From contig NZ_CP039371.1 of assembly GCF_005080685.1 (NCBI RefSeq), forward strand, positions 2,728,001 through 2,792,000: a stretch of 64,000 bases of DNA, given 5' to 3'. The position numbers and the translations under genes are program-made. Source of the DNA: Pseudomonas putida. Its GTDB lineage: Bacteria > Pseudomonadota > Gammaproteobacteria > Pseudomonadales > Pseudomonadaceae. The notes under the pieces are model-generated. The model was not told where the DNA came from. It saw only the letters and a list, made by a program, of their open reading frames with translations, and did no database searches. Below, in pieces: positions 24,814 through 33,352 of the stretch (the first letter of the stretch is position 1; each line of letters starts with the position of its first letter).

Positions 24814-25410
24814 TCACGGTTGCCGCTCGGCCACGGCACGCAGGGTGCGCAAGGTCACCACGGGTGCGTCGACGACGAAGCGATTGGCCAGCCAACCAGG
24901 GACGTCACCGGCCGGGTCGGCCTGGAGTTGGTAGGTGACCTCGGTTTCGCGCTCGCCCAGCGGCTTCATGATCCATTCTCCGCTCAGGTGCTGCACGCGG
25001 ATCAGCCCCGGCTCCTTGGGCAGCTTGCCCGGTTCGGCCTGAAGGTGCCGCACCAGGGTGCCGTCGTCCAGCCGCTCGGTGCTGACCTTGAGGATGATGT
25101 CCCGGGGTAGCGTCGGCCACGGTAGGTTGGTGGTCAGGTAGACCCAGGTGCTATCGCCTTCGACCTCCACCAGGCGCATCTGGTCGCACGCGTACAGCCA
25201 TTTGCAGGCCACCCGCAGGTTTTCCTGCAGGTCGACGAGTGTGCGTACGCTGGCCTTGATGGTACTGACGCCACGAAATTGCTGGTAGGGCGAATCGGCC
25301 ACGCCGCTGAGGTACACGCGGATGCCCTCGCGGTCATAGGCGAGGTTCCAGTCGTCGGCCTGTCCAGGCGGGGACAGGAGCGCAATGACAAGCAACAGAC
25401 AGCGATTCAT
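24814..25410 (-). CDS. START-domain lipid-binding-like protein
   Basis: A 198-aa protein with a signal peptide (MNRCLLLVIALLSPPGQA) and a START-like domain: DWNLAYDREGIRVYLSGVADSPYQQFRG, then TNLPWPTLPRDIILKVS and a C-terminal helix VVDAPVVTLRTLRAVAE. Bacterial START proteins of this type are exported and of unknown ligand. It stands alone, convergent with sodC. Confidence 0.82.
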   Translation of the reverse strand: MNRCLLLVIALLSPPGQADDWNLAYDREGIRVYLSGVADSPYQQFRGVSTIKASVRTLVDLQENLRVACKWLYACDQMRLVEVEGDSTWVYLTTNLPWPTLPRDIILKVSTERLDDGTLVRHLQAEPGKLPKEPGLIRVQHLSGEWIMKPLGERETEVTYQLQADPAGDVPGWLANRFVVDAPVVTLRTLRAVAERQP

Positions 25411-25653
25411 GGATAGAGCCGCAATAGTTGAGCGTTTCGATTATGCGCGGCAAACGACAGGGGCGCCAAGGGGTACAGGTCCGATCCTGGATCGAGTGAA
25501 TTCCCACCAGAGACAGCGTCGTTTCTAAGTGTTTGCAGAATGTTTACCTAGATATCTCGGCAAGGGCGGGGCGTATCGTTTTTCTGCCTGCAGTAGCCAA
25601 GTGAACACGACGTCTGCAGCAGGTAACTCCATAACCCACAAAGAAAGACACTT
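25411..25653. other. Intergenic region before a small secreted peptide gene
   Basis: 243 bp with no gene of its own. The sequence shows no palindromic repeat or clear promoter match. It presumably contains the promoter of the 48-aa secreted peptide. Confidence 0.4.
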
Positions 25654-25800
25654 ATGAAATCTATTGCATGGATAACGCTGGTGGCGATGACCGCCCTGGC
25701 TCAAGTCGCACACGCACAGACGCCAATGCCAATACCTTGTCCAGAAGGTACTTACGAAACGCCTGCAGGCCATTGTCAGCCGGAATGGGAGTTCGACTGA
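25654..25800 (+). CDS. Small secreted peptide (48 aa), unknown function
   Basis: ATG 25654 opens a 48-codon frame: a textbook signal peptide (MKSIAWITLVAMTALAQVAHA, cut after AHA) followed by a 27-residue mature peptide rich in Pro and Glu with two cysteines (PCPEGTYETPAGHCQPEW). The signal sequence and cysteine pair argue that it is real. A purine-rich AAGAAAG precedes the start by a few bases. No family recognised. A long hairpin follows 54 bp downstream. Confidence 0.6.
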   Translation: MKSIAWITLVAMTALAQVAHAQTPMPIPCPEGTYETPAGHCQPEWEFD

Positions 25801-25853
25801 TCGTAAATGGCTTGAAAGGTCACGAGCGGCGTAGTCCGCTCGGGCGATGAACG

Positions 25854-25914
25854 CTGGAAAGGAGGGGCAGACCCTGATCCGATGTTCGGGGTCTACAACG
25901 CCCCACCTTTCCAG
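25854..25914. terminator. Long imperfect stem-loop between peptide gene and allE
   Basis: CTGGAAAGGAGGGGC (25854-25868) pairs with GCCCCACCTTTCCAG (25900-25914) with one mismatch, and AGACCC pairs with GGGTCT inside it. The result is about 60 nt of folded RNA. No T-run follows. It may end the peptide transcript or be a small structured RNA. Confidence 0.5.
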
Positions 25915-25940
25915 TCCCGGCATTCAGCCAAGCGAAGCCA

Positions 25941-26777
25941 TCAGCGCTGCGGGTTGAGCGTCAGGTGCACGTGGCGGTTGACGTCTTTGTACAGCAGGTA
26001 GCTGAACTTGCCTGGGCCGCCGGCGTAGCAAGCCTGCGGGCAGAAGGCACGCAGCCACATGAAGTCGCCGGCTTCGACTTCCACCCAATCCTGGTTCAGG
26101 CGATACACTGCCTTGCCCTCGAGCACGTACAGGCCATGTTCCATGACATGAGTCTCGGCGAATGGAATCACGCCGCCGGGCTGGAAGGTGACGATGTTGA
26201 CGTGCATGTCATGGCGCATGTCGGCCATGTCGACGAAGCGGGTGGTGACCCAGCGGCCTTCGGTGCCCGGCATCTCGATGACCGTGGCATTGTCGCGGTG
26301 GGTGACGAAGGACTCCGGTGCGGCCAGGCCCTCGACTTTCTGGTAGTGCTTGCGCAGCCAGTGGAAGGTGACGTTGGACTTGCTGTTGTTGCGCAGGCTC
26401 CACTCGGCGCCTGGCGCCAGGAAGGCGTAGCCACCGGGTACCAGGGTGTGATGCTTGCCTTCGACGGTGATGTCCAGTTCGCCTTCGACGATGAACACCA
26501 CGGCTTCGGCGTTCGGGTCCAGCTCAGGGCGTTCGCTACCACCTTCCGGGGCTACTTCGACGATGTATTGCGAGAACGTCTCGGCGAAGCCAGTCAGCGG
26601 GCGGGCGATGACCCACATCCGCATCTTGTCCCAGAACGGCAAGTGGCTGGTGACGATGTCACGCATCACGCCCTTGGGGATGACGGCATAGGCCTCGGTG
26701 AACATGGCACGGTCAGTCAGCAGCTCGGTTTGAGCCGGGTGCCCACCGTGGGGGGCGAAGTACGAATGGTTCGACAT
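25941..26777 (-). CDS. allE: (S)-ureidoglycine aminohydrolase (two-domain cupin)
   Basis: A 278-aa bicupin close in size and pattern to AllE/YlbA: an N-terminal cupin (PELDPNAEAVVFIVEGELDITVEGKHHTLVPGGYAFLAPG) and a C-terminal metal-binding cupin (PGGVIPFAETHVMEHGLYVLEGKAVYRLNQDWVEVEAGDFMWLRAFCPQACYAGG) with the Glu/His ligand set. The enzyme converts ureidoglycine to ureidoglycolate and ammonia in allantoin use. No other allantoin genes are visible nearby. ATG 26777 matches the family N-terminus; the frame is open 102 bp further up. Confidence 0.82.
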   Translation of the reverse strand: MSNHSYFAPHGGHPAQTELLTDRAMFTEAYAVIPKGVMRDIVTSHLPFWDKMRMWVIARPLTGFAETFSQYIVEVAPEGGSERPELDPNAEAVVFIVEGELDITVEGKHHTLVPGGYAFLAPGAEWSLRNNSKSNVTFHWLRKHYQKVEGLAAPESFVTHRDNATVIEMPGTEGRWVTTRFVDMADMRHDMHVNIVTFQPGGVIPFAETHVMEHGLYVLEGKAVYRLNQDWVEVEAGDFMWLRAFCPQACYAGGPGKFSYLLYKDVNRHVHLTLNPQR

Positions 26778-26909
26778 GGACGATCTCGACTTGTTGTTCT
26801 CTCCCCATGCCTGGTACCACACCGGCCGGTGCGCGCAGGGGATGTACGGACAGCATAAGAGCCTGTCCGCAGCATCCACAAATTAAATGTTGAAATACCC
26901 AGTATCCAT

Positions 26910-28283
26910 TTACTGAATGCTGACCTGTTGCCCAGCATGTGTCTCTGCCAGGCGATCGCCCTGGCCGAACAGCTTGTGGCGCAAGGTGCCGTCGCGGTAC
27001 GCGCTTGGATAGCGGCCGCGCCGCTGCAATTCAGGCACCAGCAGATCGACGACCTGGGTCAGGTCGTCTGGTTGCACGGCATAGGTCAGGTTGAAGCCGT
27101 CGATGCCGGTCTGGTCGATCCACTGCTCGAGCTGGTCGGCGATGTCGCTCGGCGACCCAACCAGTACCGGTCCGCGGCCCCCCAGGCCGATGAACTCTGC
27201 AGCCTCGCGGACCGTCCAGCGGCGGTTCGGGTCTGCTGCGGTGAATGCTGCGAGGGCAGCACGGCCTGCGTCGTTTTCCACATAATCGATGGGCGCGTCC
27301 GGTTCCAGTCCGGCGAAGTCGATGCCGGTCCAGCCCGAGAGCAGCGCCAGGGCGGCGTCGAGGTCGACGTAGCGACGGTACTCGGCGAAACGAGCCTGGG
27401 CCTCCTCGTGCGTGGGGGCCACGATCAGCAGCGCCTGGGCGTAGATCAGTACCTCGTCGCGGCCCCGCCCGACCGCCTCGCTGGCCTGGCGGATGCCATC
27501 GGCGTAGCGGCGCAGCACCGTCGGGGTCGGCCCGCTGATGAACACGCACTCGGCGTTCCTGGCGGCGAACTGCTGGCCCCGCGCCGAGGCGCCTGCCTGG
27601 AAGAGGACCGGCGTGCGTTGCGGTGAGGGCTGGCACAGGTGCATGCCCGGTACCTGGAAGTGTTCGCCAACGTGGCCGATCGGGTGAACCCGCGTGGGCT
27701 CGATATAGCGGCCGGTTTCGCGCTCGAGCAGCACCGCGTCATCTTCCCAGCTTTTTTCCCAGAGTTTGTACAGCACCTCCAGGTATTCCTCGGCCAGGTC
27801 GTAGCGCTGATCGTGACCCAGCTGGCGTGGCAGGCCAAGGTTGCGTGCGGCGCTGTCGAGGTAACCGGTGACGATGTTCCAGCCGACCCGACCGTTGCTC
27901 AGGTGGTCGAGCGTGGACATGCGCCGGGCGAAGGGGTAGGGGTGTTCGTAGGTGAGCGAGAAGGTGATGCCGAAACCCAGGTGCTCGGTCACCCCGGCCA
28001 TTGCCGGCACCAGCAGCAGCGGGTCGTTGACCGGCACTTGCACGCCGCCGCGCAAGGCCGCCTCGGGCCCACCCTGGTAGACGTCGTAGATACCCAGTAC
28101 GTCGGCGATGAACAGGGCATCGAACAGCCCGCGTTCGAGCAGGCGGGCGAGGTCGGTCCAGTAGTCCAGGCGGTTGAAGGCCACGCTGGTGTTGCGCGGA
28201 TGGCGCCACAGGCCAGGGGACTGGTGGCTGGCGGCATTCATGCTGAAGGCGTTGAAGCGGATCGGACGGGGCATTGCCGGCAA
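26910..28283 (-). CDS. LLM-class flavin-dependent monooxygenase (NtaA/SnaA/DszA type)
   Basis: A 457-aa bacterial luciferase-like oxygenase. It begins RPIRFNAFSMNAASHQSPGLWRHP, then YWTDLARLLERGLFDALFIADVLG, STLDHLSNGRVGWNIVTGYL and FQAGASARGQQFAARNAE, all typical of NtaA/SnaA/DszA/SoxA monooxygenases that use reduced FMN. It lies immediately before a sulfonate/nitrate-type binding protein gene (7-bp gap, same strand), so desulfonation or use of a sulfur compound is likely. The substrate is unknown and no flavin reductase is adjacent. Confidence 0.85.
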   Translation of the reverse strand: MPAMPRPIRFNAFSMNAASHQSPGLWRHPRNTSVAFNRLDYWTDLARLLERGLFDALFIADVLGIYDVYQGGPEAALRGGVQVPVNDPLLLVPAMAGVTEHLGFGITFSLTYEHPYPFARRMSTLDHLSNGRVGWNIVTGYLDSAARNLGLPRQLGHDQRYDLAEEYLEVLYKLWEKSWEDDAVLLERETGRYIEPTRVHPIGHVGEHFQVPGMHLCQPSPQRTPVLFQAGASARGQQFAARNAECVFISGPTPTVLRRYADGIRQASEAVGRGRDEVLIYAQALLIVAPTHEEAQARFAEYRRYVDLDAALALLSGWTGIDFAGLEPDAPIDYVENDAGRAALAAFTAADPNRRWTVREAAEFIGLGGRGPVLVGSPSDIADQLEQWIDQTGIDGFNLTYAVQPDDLTQVVDLLVPELQRRGRYPSAYRDGTLRHKLFGQGDRLAETHAGQQVSIQ

Positions 28284-28290
28284 ACTCCTG

Positions 28291-29271
28291 TCAGGGCAGT
28301 ACGGAAGCGGGATAGACCGCGTCGGCCACTTGCAGCTTGTGTGGGATCAGGCCCAGGCCCTGGAAGGTGTCGGCGAGCTTCTGTTGCTCGGCGACGATCT
28401 GCGGGGTAATGGCCACGGCATTGTAGTTACGCCGTTCGCTGGCGATTTCCAGCACGTCGGCCTTGATCCCCAGTTGTGGTGCCAGCAGTGCGGCGACTTC
28501 GGCAGGCTTGGCGTTGGCCCACTGGCTAACCTTGGCCAGTTCGCCGAAGAAGGTCTTGAGCAGGTCGCGGTTGTGGTCGGCGAAGTCGGCGGTGGACAGA
28601 TAGAAGGTACGGTTGTTGGAGAGCCCGCTACCATCGCGCAGGTTTTTCAGCCCAGGCTGGCTCTCGGCAGCCGCCAGGAACGGATCCCACAAGGTCACGG
28701 CCTGGACGCTGCCCGATTGCAGGGCGGCCACGGCGTCGGCAGCATTGTTGACGTAGGCCGGGGTGATGTCCTGGTAGCTCAGGCCAGCTTGCTCCAACGC
28801 AACGGCCAGCAGGTACTGGGCGTTCCAGCCACGGCCGGTGGCCACGCGCTTGCCTTTGAGGTCTTGCACGCCGGTAAGGTGGTCTTGCTCGCGCACCACC
28901 AGGCCGATACCGCGTGGGTAGGGCTGCTCGGCGGCCAGGTAGACCACGGGTTTGCCTGCAGCCTGGGCGAACACCGAGGGGGCGTCGGCGGCGTGGCCAA
29001 GGTCGATGGCGCCGGTGCTCAGTGCTTCGAGCAGCTGCGGGCCGGCGGCGAACTCGTGCCAGCTTACCTTCACGCCCTGTGGCGCCAGGGCTTTTTCCAA
29101 GGCACCACTGCCTTTGAGGATGTTGATGCTGTTGAACTTCTGGTAGCCGATGCGCAGGGTCTTGCCGTCATCGGCAAGCGCACTGGACCAAGGCAACAGG
29201 GCGCTGGCGACACCGGCCAGCAGGCCGCCTACCAACAGGCGGCGCAGGGGAGAGAAGACGCGGGCGGGCAT
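28291..29271 (-). CDS. ABC transporter substrate-binding protein, sulfonate type (SsuA-like)
   Basis: A 326-aa periplasmic protein with a signal peptide (about 1-28, ending SSALADDG). The SsuA/TauA-like fold includes LRIGYQKFNSINILKGSGALEKAL, GVKVSWHEFAAGPQLLEALSTGAIDLGH and LTGVQDLKGKRVATGRGWNAQYLL. GGAG before ATG 29271 sets the start. No permease or ATPase gene is adjacent, so it must share membrane parts encoded elsewhere; a related transporter is at 55684-58247. Confidence 0.88.
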   Translation of the reverse strand: MPARVFSPLRRLLVGGLLAGVASALLPWSSALADDGKTLRIGYQKFNSINILKGSGALEKALAPQGVKVSWHEFAAGPQLLEALSTGAIDLGHAADAPSVFAQAAGKPVVYLAAEQPYPRGIGLVVREQDHLTGVQDLKGKRVATGRGWNAQYLLAVALEQAGLSYQDITPAYVNNAADAVAALQSGSVQAVTLWDPFLAAAESQPGLKNLRDGSGLSNNRTFYLSTADFADHNRDLLKTFFGELAKVSQWANAKPAEVAALLAPQLGIKADVLEIASERRNYNAVAITPQIVAEQQKLADTFQGLGLIPHKLQVADAVYPASVLP

Positions 29272-29504
29272 GAACGACGCTCCTTGAGCGAGAATGAAAG
29301 AGAGCCTCAGCCTAAGCAGGTGGCGTTGGGCTTTCAATTTTTTAATTCCATTTGGTTAGAATGTTTTGTTCTTTTTATATCTTTTTGTGTTTTATCGCGG
29401 TGTCGCGTGGGGAGCGTGCTGGCAACGCCCGGTTGCCGGGCCGGTCACGACATTTTTTTCACATCCGCTTGCTAGGATCCTTGCGCCAATCAAGGAGCCA
29501 CTAC

Positions 29505-30383
29505 ATGCCCATCCTGCGCCGGCGCGGCGTTCGCGTCGCCCTGACCACCACCACAGGCCTGCTTGCCGCCACCTTGGGCTTCTTCGCCTGGCAAACCTTC
29601 TATCCGGTGCAGGCCTCCGATGGCTGGGCAGTCGAGGTACTGCACAGCAAGGTCGACAAGGCGGCGTCCTTGTTGCCCCAGGCCGACGGCAGCCTGATCG
29701 TCAGCCGTGAGCTGGATGATGGTCGCGGCAGCATCCTCAAGATCACCCCGCAAGGCGATCGAGTGGTGTTGGTGGCCAACCTGTCCAAGCCCGACGGCAT
29801 GGTGGCAGCGCAGGGGGGATGGGTATTCAGCCAGGAAGGCGGGCACGCGCCGGTGAGCCTGTCACGTAACGGCCAGGTGACTCGCTTGTTCGATGGCGAA
29901 AGCGTGCAGGGCTTGTGGAACGAAGCCGATCATTTGTTCGCCATCGAAGACCGCAAGGGCAATGGCCGTCTGCTGCGCTACGACTGGCAGAGCGGCCAGC
30001 TCGACGTGCTGCGCTCGGGCCTGAGTGAAACCGAAGGCCTGACGCGCTGCGGTGATGGTCGGTTGCTGTACACCGAGAAAGCCGCGGGCGTCGTCCGCGC
30101 GCTGTCCGATGATGGCCAGGACCCGGTGGTGGTCAGTGGCTTGCGCAACCCTACCTTTTTGCTCTGTGACCAGCGAGGCCTGTGGATCAGCGAGGACAAT
30201 ACCCACCGTTCACGCCTGGTGCGGGTCGACGCCGATGGCAGCCAGCACACGGTGCTGACGTTCCTCAAGGCCCCGCAGTCCATCGTGCCCGATGGCAAGG
30301 GGGGGTACCTGCTGGCCGAGGGTGGTCGCAACCGAGTGTTGCAGCTGACGCCACCGGCAGAAAAAGTCACGGCCCAGCGCTGA
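29505..30383 (+). CDS. SMP-30/NHL-like beta-propeller protein with N-terminal anchor
   Basis: A 292-aa protein with an N-terminal membrane/signal segment (ALTTTTGLLAATLGFFAW). The remainder is repeated propeller blades (DGSLIVSRELDDGRGSILKITPQGDRVVL, LWNEADHLFAIEDRKGNGRLLRYD, GRLLYTEKAAGVVRALSDDG, GLWISEDNTHRSRLVRVDADG). It resembles SMP-30/gluconolactonase-like or strictosidine-synthase-like proteins. An enzymatic role cannot be assigned. AAGGAG precedes ATG 29505. It is divergent from the sulfonate-binding gene across an AT-rich 233-bp gap (29272-29504). Confidence 0.7.
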   Translation: MPILRRRGVRVALTTTTGLLAATLGFFAWQTFYPVQASDGWAVEVLHSKVDKAASLLPQADGSLIVSRELDDGRGSILKITPQGDRVVLVANLSKPDGMVAAQGGWVFSQEGGHAPVSLSRNGQVTRLFDGESVQGLWNEADHLFAIEDRKGNGRLLRYDWQSGQLDVLRSGLSETEGLTRCGDGRLLYTEKAAGVVRALSDDGQDPVVVSGLRNPTFLLCDQRGLWISEDNTHRSRLVRVDADGSQHTVLTFLKAPQSIVPDGKGGYLLAEGGRNRVLQLTPPAEKVTAQR

Positions 30384-30386
30384 GGT

Positions 30387-31049
30387 TCAGCCGGCGACCA
30401 TCAGCAACGACTGCGGCACGGCGCTCTGCGGGTGCTGCGGTTCCTGTAGGCTAAGCAAGCCGAAGCCGGCCATGTCCAGCGCGTTCAGCCAACTGGCCAG
30501 GGTACGGAAGTACCACGGCATCGGCTGCCAATCGCCGCTGAAACCGGCAAACGATTCCTCGCGCCAGCCATCCTGGTAGTCCCCGTTCGCCACGCTCCAG
30601 GGATGCAAGGTCTGGATCAGCAGCGCCCCGCCTGGCGCCAGCAGCGCTTTCATCGCGGCCAGCAATGGGATGATGTCCTGATGCAGGAGGGCGAAGTTGG
30701 CGCAGATCAGGTCATATCCACTGCCGACATCCACTCCGTCGTTGGCCAGTTGCGCGTAGCTGGCCTGATGCACACGCGGCGAGCCCGCTGCCTGGGCAGC
30801 GGCGACCAGTGCGGCATCGCCATCTACGCCAGTGGCGTCGATACCGCGGTCTGCCAATGCCCGCAGCAACCATCCTTCGCCACAGCCCAGGTCAAGCACC
30901 CGCTCGGGCTGGCGGCCAAGGATCGCCAGGAGGATGGCTTGATCGGTAACCTGCCGACGGCTTTCGATGGCGCCGCCGCGCACGGTGTCGATCCAGGCCC
31001 GGGCATTGTGTTGCCAGCTTTGCAGCAAGGCGTTTTCAGGGTCGCGCAT
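30387..31049 (-). CDS. SAM-dependent class I methyltransferase
   Basis: A 220-aa protein with motif I as VLDLGCGEGWLLRALADRGIDATGVDGD, a post-I acidic residue, and motif IV around YDLICANFALLHQD. It is a soluble methyltransferase of the UbiE/Coq5-like superfamily. The substrate is unknown. GGGAG precedes ATG 31049. It ends 3 bp from the convergent propeller gene. Confidence 0.85.
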   Translation of the reverse strand: MRDPENALLQSWQHNARAWIDTVRGGAIESRRQVTDQAILLAILGRQPERVLDLGCGEGWLLRALADRGIDATGVDGDAALVAAAQAAGSPRVHQASYAQLANDGVDVGSGYDLICANFALLHQDIIPLLAAMKALLAPGGALLIQTLHPWSVANGDYQDGWREESFAGFSGDWQPMPWYFRTLASWLNALDMAGFGLLSLQEPQHPQSAVPQSLLMVAG

Positions 31050-31116
31050 CGTATGCTCCCGGGCAGTGGCTGGCCTCTAGCATAGGCACTCAAGGGTTGC
31101 TGGGCTTGCCGTTGGG

Positions 31117-32001
31117 TCAGCTTGGCAGGCGCCGGGAGCGGGTCGGTAGCAGCCCCAGCACCAGCATGCAGCCTATCAGGATCACCACGCCTCCGGCAGC
31201 TTGCAGCAGGCTCAGCGCTTCGTCGAGGAACAGTGCGCCGATCAGCACGGCGACCAGCGTGACCACGAACTCCACGCTGATGGTGCGGGTCGCGCCGATG
31301 CGGGCCACCAGTCCGAAGTACAGCACATAGGTGGTCGCGCTCATCACGCTGCCGCTGAGCAGCAGGTATAGCCAGTCACTGGCCTGTGGCATGGCAGGTA
31401 CCGGTACCAGCACGAGCAGTGGCAAGGTCAGCACGCCGCCGGCCAGGAACGCCCCGCCGGTCACGGTCCAAGGGTCCTGCCCACGCAGGTGGAGGCTGGC
31501 ATAGTTACTGCCGAAGGCTGCGCACAGGCAACCGAACAGCGAGGCGATGCAGCCGTGGATGAACGTCTCGGTGACCGGTTGGGCCGGGAAACCCACCAGC
31601 ATGACGATGCCGAGCACGCCCAGAAGCAGCCCGAACAATCCTCGCACGGTGATCTTCTCCAACCCCCAGAGGCGACCGATGATCATCGAAAAAAGCGGGA
31701 TGGTGGCCACCAGGATGGCCGACATGGCGGTGCCGATGCGCGGGGTGGCATAGGACAGGCCGACCAACTGCCCGGCCACGGTCGTGGCACCCACTACCAG
31801 CAAGGGTTTGAGCAGCGGTCGCAGGCGCAGGCTGCGGCCGACCAGGGCGGCCAGCAACGCCAAGGTGCCGCCAGCGACGAATGCCCTGAAGGTGACGGCC
31901 CCCACCCAGCCGAAGGCATGCACCACTTTCAACACCACCAGGAAGGAAAAGCCCCAGGCAATGGCCAGGAACAGGTAGGCGGCAATGTCGCGCGGTTGCA
32001 T
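31117..32001 (-). CDS. EamA/DMT-family transporter
   Basis: A 294-aa inner-membrane protein with ten predicted helices in two EamA repeats (AYLFLAIAWGFSFLVVLKVVHAFGWVGAVTFRAF...; ...LFLDEALSLLQAAGGVVILIGCMLVLG). DMT proteins export metabolites or amino acids; the substrate is unknown. It shares direction with the methyltransferase (67-bp gap). Confidence 0.88.
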   Translation of the reverse strand: MQPRDIAAYLFLAIAWGFSFLVVLKVVHAFGWVGAVTFRAFVAGGTLALLAALVGRSLRLRPLLKPLLVVGATTVAGQLVGLSYATPRIGTAMSAILVATIPLFSMIIGRLWGLEKITVRGLFGLLLGVLGIVMLVGFPAQPVTETFIHGCIASLFGCLCAAFGSNYASLHLRGQDPWTVTGGAFLAGGVLTLPLLVLVPVPAMPQASDWLYLLLSGSVMSATTYVLYFGLVARIGATRTISVEFVVTLVAVLIGALFLDEALSLLQAAGGVVILIGCMLVLGLLPTRSRRLPS

Positions 32002-32034
32002 ACGGCAGGGTCCATCCAGGGCAGGTGACGCAGG

Positions 32035-32265
32035 CTAGCGGTTGCCGGGGGGAGATTTCAAGCGCTCTGGGATGGCTATCGATCGCGCTGGGCGCGGACC
32101 TTTGGCGCGCTGGCCAGAGAGGCTCGCTGCTTTTCGGGGAGCGGCATACCCGGTGTGGGCCAACAGCGCGATGGATATTGGCCCGGCAGTCCTTTCGTGC
32201 ACCTCGTCAGGCAGGTGCGAATCAAACTGGGGATCGGGCCGGATTGCGGCGTCGTAGCTGAACAC
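32035..32265 (-). CDS. Possible small protein, doubtful
   Basis: A 76-codon frame with a GTG start behind AGGAA at suitable spacing (MFSYDAAIRPDPQFDSHLPDE...). The second half is basic and Pro-rich. No family recognised. Other frames over the same bases are also open, so coding is uncertain. It is the only candidate in the 32002-32300 gap, which otherwise should hold the promoter of the KGG gene. Confidence 0.22.
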   Translation of the reverse strand: MFSYDAAIRPDPQFDSHLPDEVHERTAGPISIALLAHTGYAAPRKAASLSGQRAKGPRPARSIAIPERLKSPPGNR

Positions 32266-32300
32266 AGACTTTCCTGTGTGATGACATGAGGTGAAGGATC

Positions 32301-32660
32301 ATGACCAACAGCCACGATGACAAACATGGCAAGCAGGGCGGTACCGCCCAGAACAACCCCGGCAACTTCGCCAACGACCGCGAGAAAGCCTCCGAAGCCG
32401 GTCACAAGGGCGGACAAGCTTCGGGTGGCAATTTTGCCAATGACCGAGAACGGGCCTCCGAGGCCGGACACAAAGGTGGACAGATGTCCGGCGGCAGCTT
32501 CGAGAAGGATTCTGAAAAAGCATCCGAGGCCGGACACAAAGGTGGCAAGTCCTCCGGTGGCAACTTCGCCAACGATCACGAACGCGCCTCCGAGGCCGGC
32601 CGCATGGGTGGCCAGCACAGCCACGGCGGTGGTCGCAAAAGCGAAGACAGCGAGCGCTGA
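32301..32660 (+). CDS. KGG-repeat stress-induced protein
   Basis: A 119-aa, very hydrophilic protein built from four to five repeats of about 22 residues with the core SEAGHKGGQxSGGxFxxDxERA (KGG domain, as in GsiB/con-10-like general stress proteins). No signal or membrane segment. Such proteins are thought to protect cells in desiccation or osmotic stress. A short GC hairpin (32676-32697) with TT after it follows the stop. Neighbouring small genes may share regulation. Confidence 0.88.
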   Translation: MTNSHDDKHGKQGGTAQNNPGNFANDREKASEAGHKGGQASGGNFANDRERASEAGHKGGQMSGGSFEKDSEKASEAGHKGGKSSGGNFANDHERASEAGRMGGQHSHGGGRKSEDSER

Positions 32661-32727
32661 GTACGCCTGAACCAGGCCGGGGCGGCTATGCCCCGGCTTC
32701 CAGAATCCTCCTGTGAAGAGACCGAAC

Positions 32728-32982
32728 ATGGCCAGGAATCCGTTTCTGATCAGCTACATCTGTGACAACCAGGCTGGACATTGCCATATGGAGAGTGAAG
32801 ACCACGCGCTGAGCATGGAGCAGGCCCGCAGCTACCTGCAGGGGTTGTACCGAGGCGAGGCTTGTTCGTTCCGTGACGTGCAGGTTCAGCGGATGCATTC
32901 GGCAAACCTGGGGCAGACCTCTACGCCGGGCGATCCGATTGAATTTTTTCCTCATGGCTCTGCTCCATTAGGCGAGTGCTGA
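32728..32982 (+). CDS. Small conserved-looking hypothetical protein
   Basis: An 84-aa soluble protein (MARNPFLISYICDNQAGHCHMESEDHALSMEQARSYLQGL...), with His/Cys residues near the N-terminus. A GTGAAGAGACC purine-rich stretch precedes the start. The next small gene follows after about 14 bp and reads as a partner. No family recognised. Confidence 0.65.
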   Translation: MARNPFLISYICDNQAGHCHMESEDHALSMEQARSYLQGLYRGEACSFRDVQVQRMHSANLGQTSTPGDPIEFFPHGSAPLGEC

Positions 32983-32996
32983 CTGAGGAGTCACTA

Positions 32997-33281
32997 ATGG
33001 CTGGAACCAACCTGTACGTAATTGAATACGAGCTTCACGGGGAGTACCGAACGTTTATCCTGCGTACCGAGCGGATGGACAACGCCGAAGCCTGGCATTG
33101 GGCCAGTTGCGATGCTGGCGTAGGCATCATTCCGCGCTTTGGGCAACACAAGATCAAGAAGGTCAGTCGGCCCATGGCCGAACGCTACGGATTGTCCAAT
33201 GTGCGCTGGCATCGGTCGGGGCAAGGCCCTGAGTTCGTGCCGTTGCCCGTGGACCCTAAGAAGTTCTCGGAATCGCTGTAA
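32997..33281 (+). CDS. Small hypothetical protein
   Basis: A 94-aa protein (MAGTNLYVIEYELHGEYRTFILRTERMDNAEAWHWASCDAG...). DUF-type small soluble protein, beta-rich at the N-terminus, like others found near stress genes in Pseudomonas. GAGGAG 7 bp before ATG 32997 is an excellent ribosome site and fixes the start. Function unknown. Confidence 0.72.
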   Translation: MAGTNLYVIEYELHGEYRTFILRTERMDNAEAWHWASCDAGVGIIPRFGQHKIKKVSRPMAERYGLSNVRWHRSGQGPEFVPLPVDPKKFSESL

Positions 33282-33352
33282 CTGGCAGCTGCGGGAGTGG
33301 CGAAAGGTGACGCCGCTCCTGTGCCAAGGCCGATCGCCGAGGAGCCCGTACC

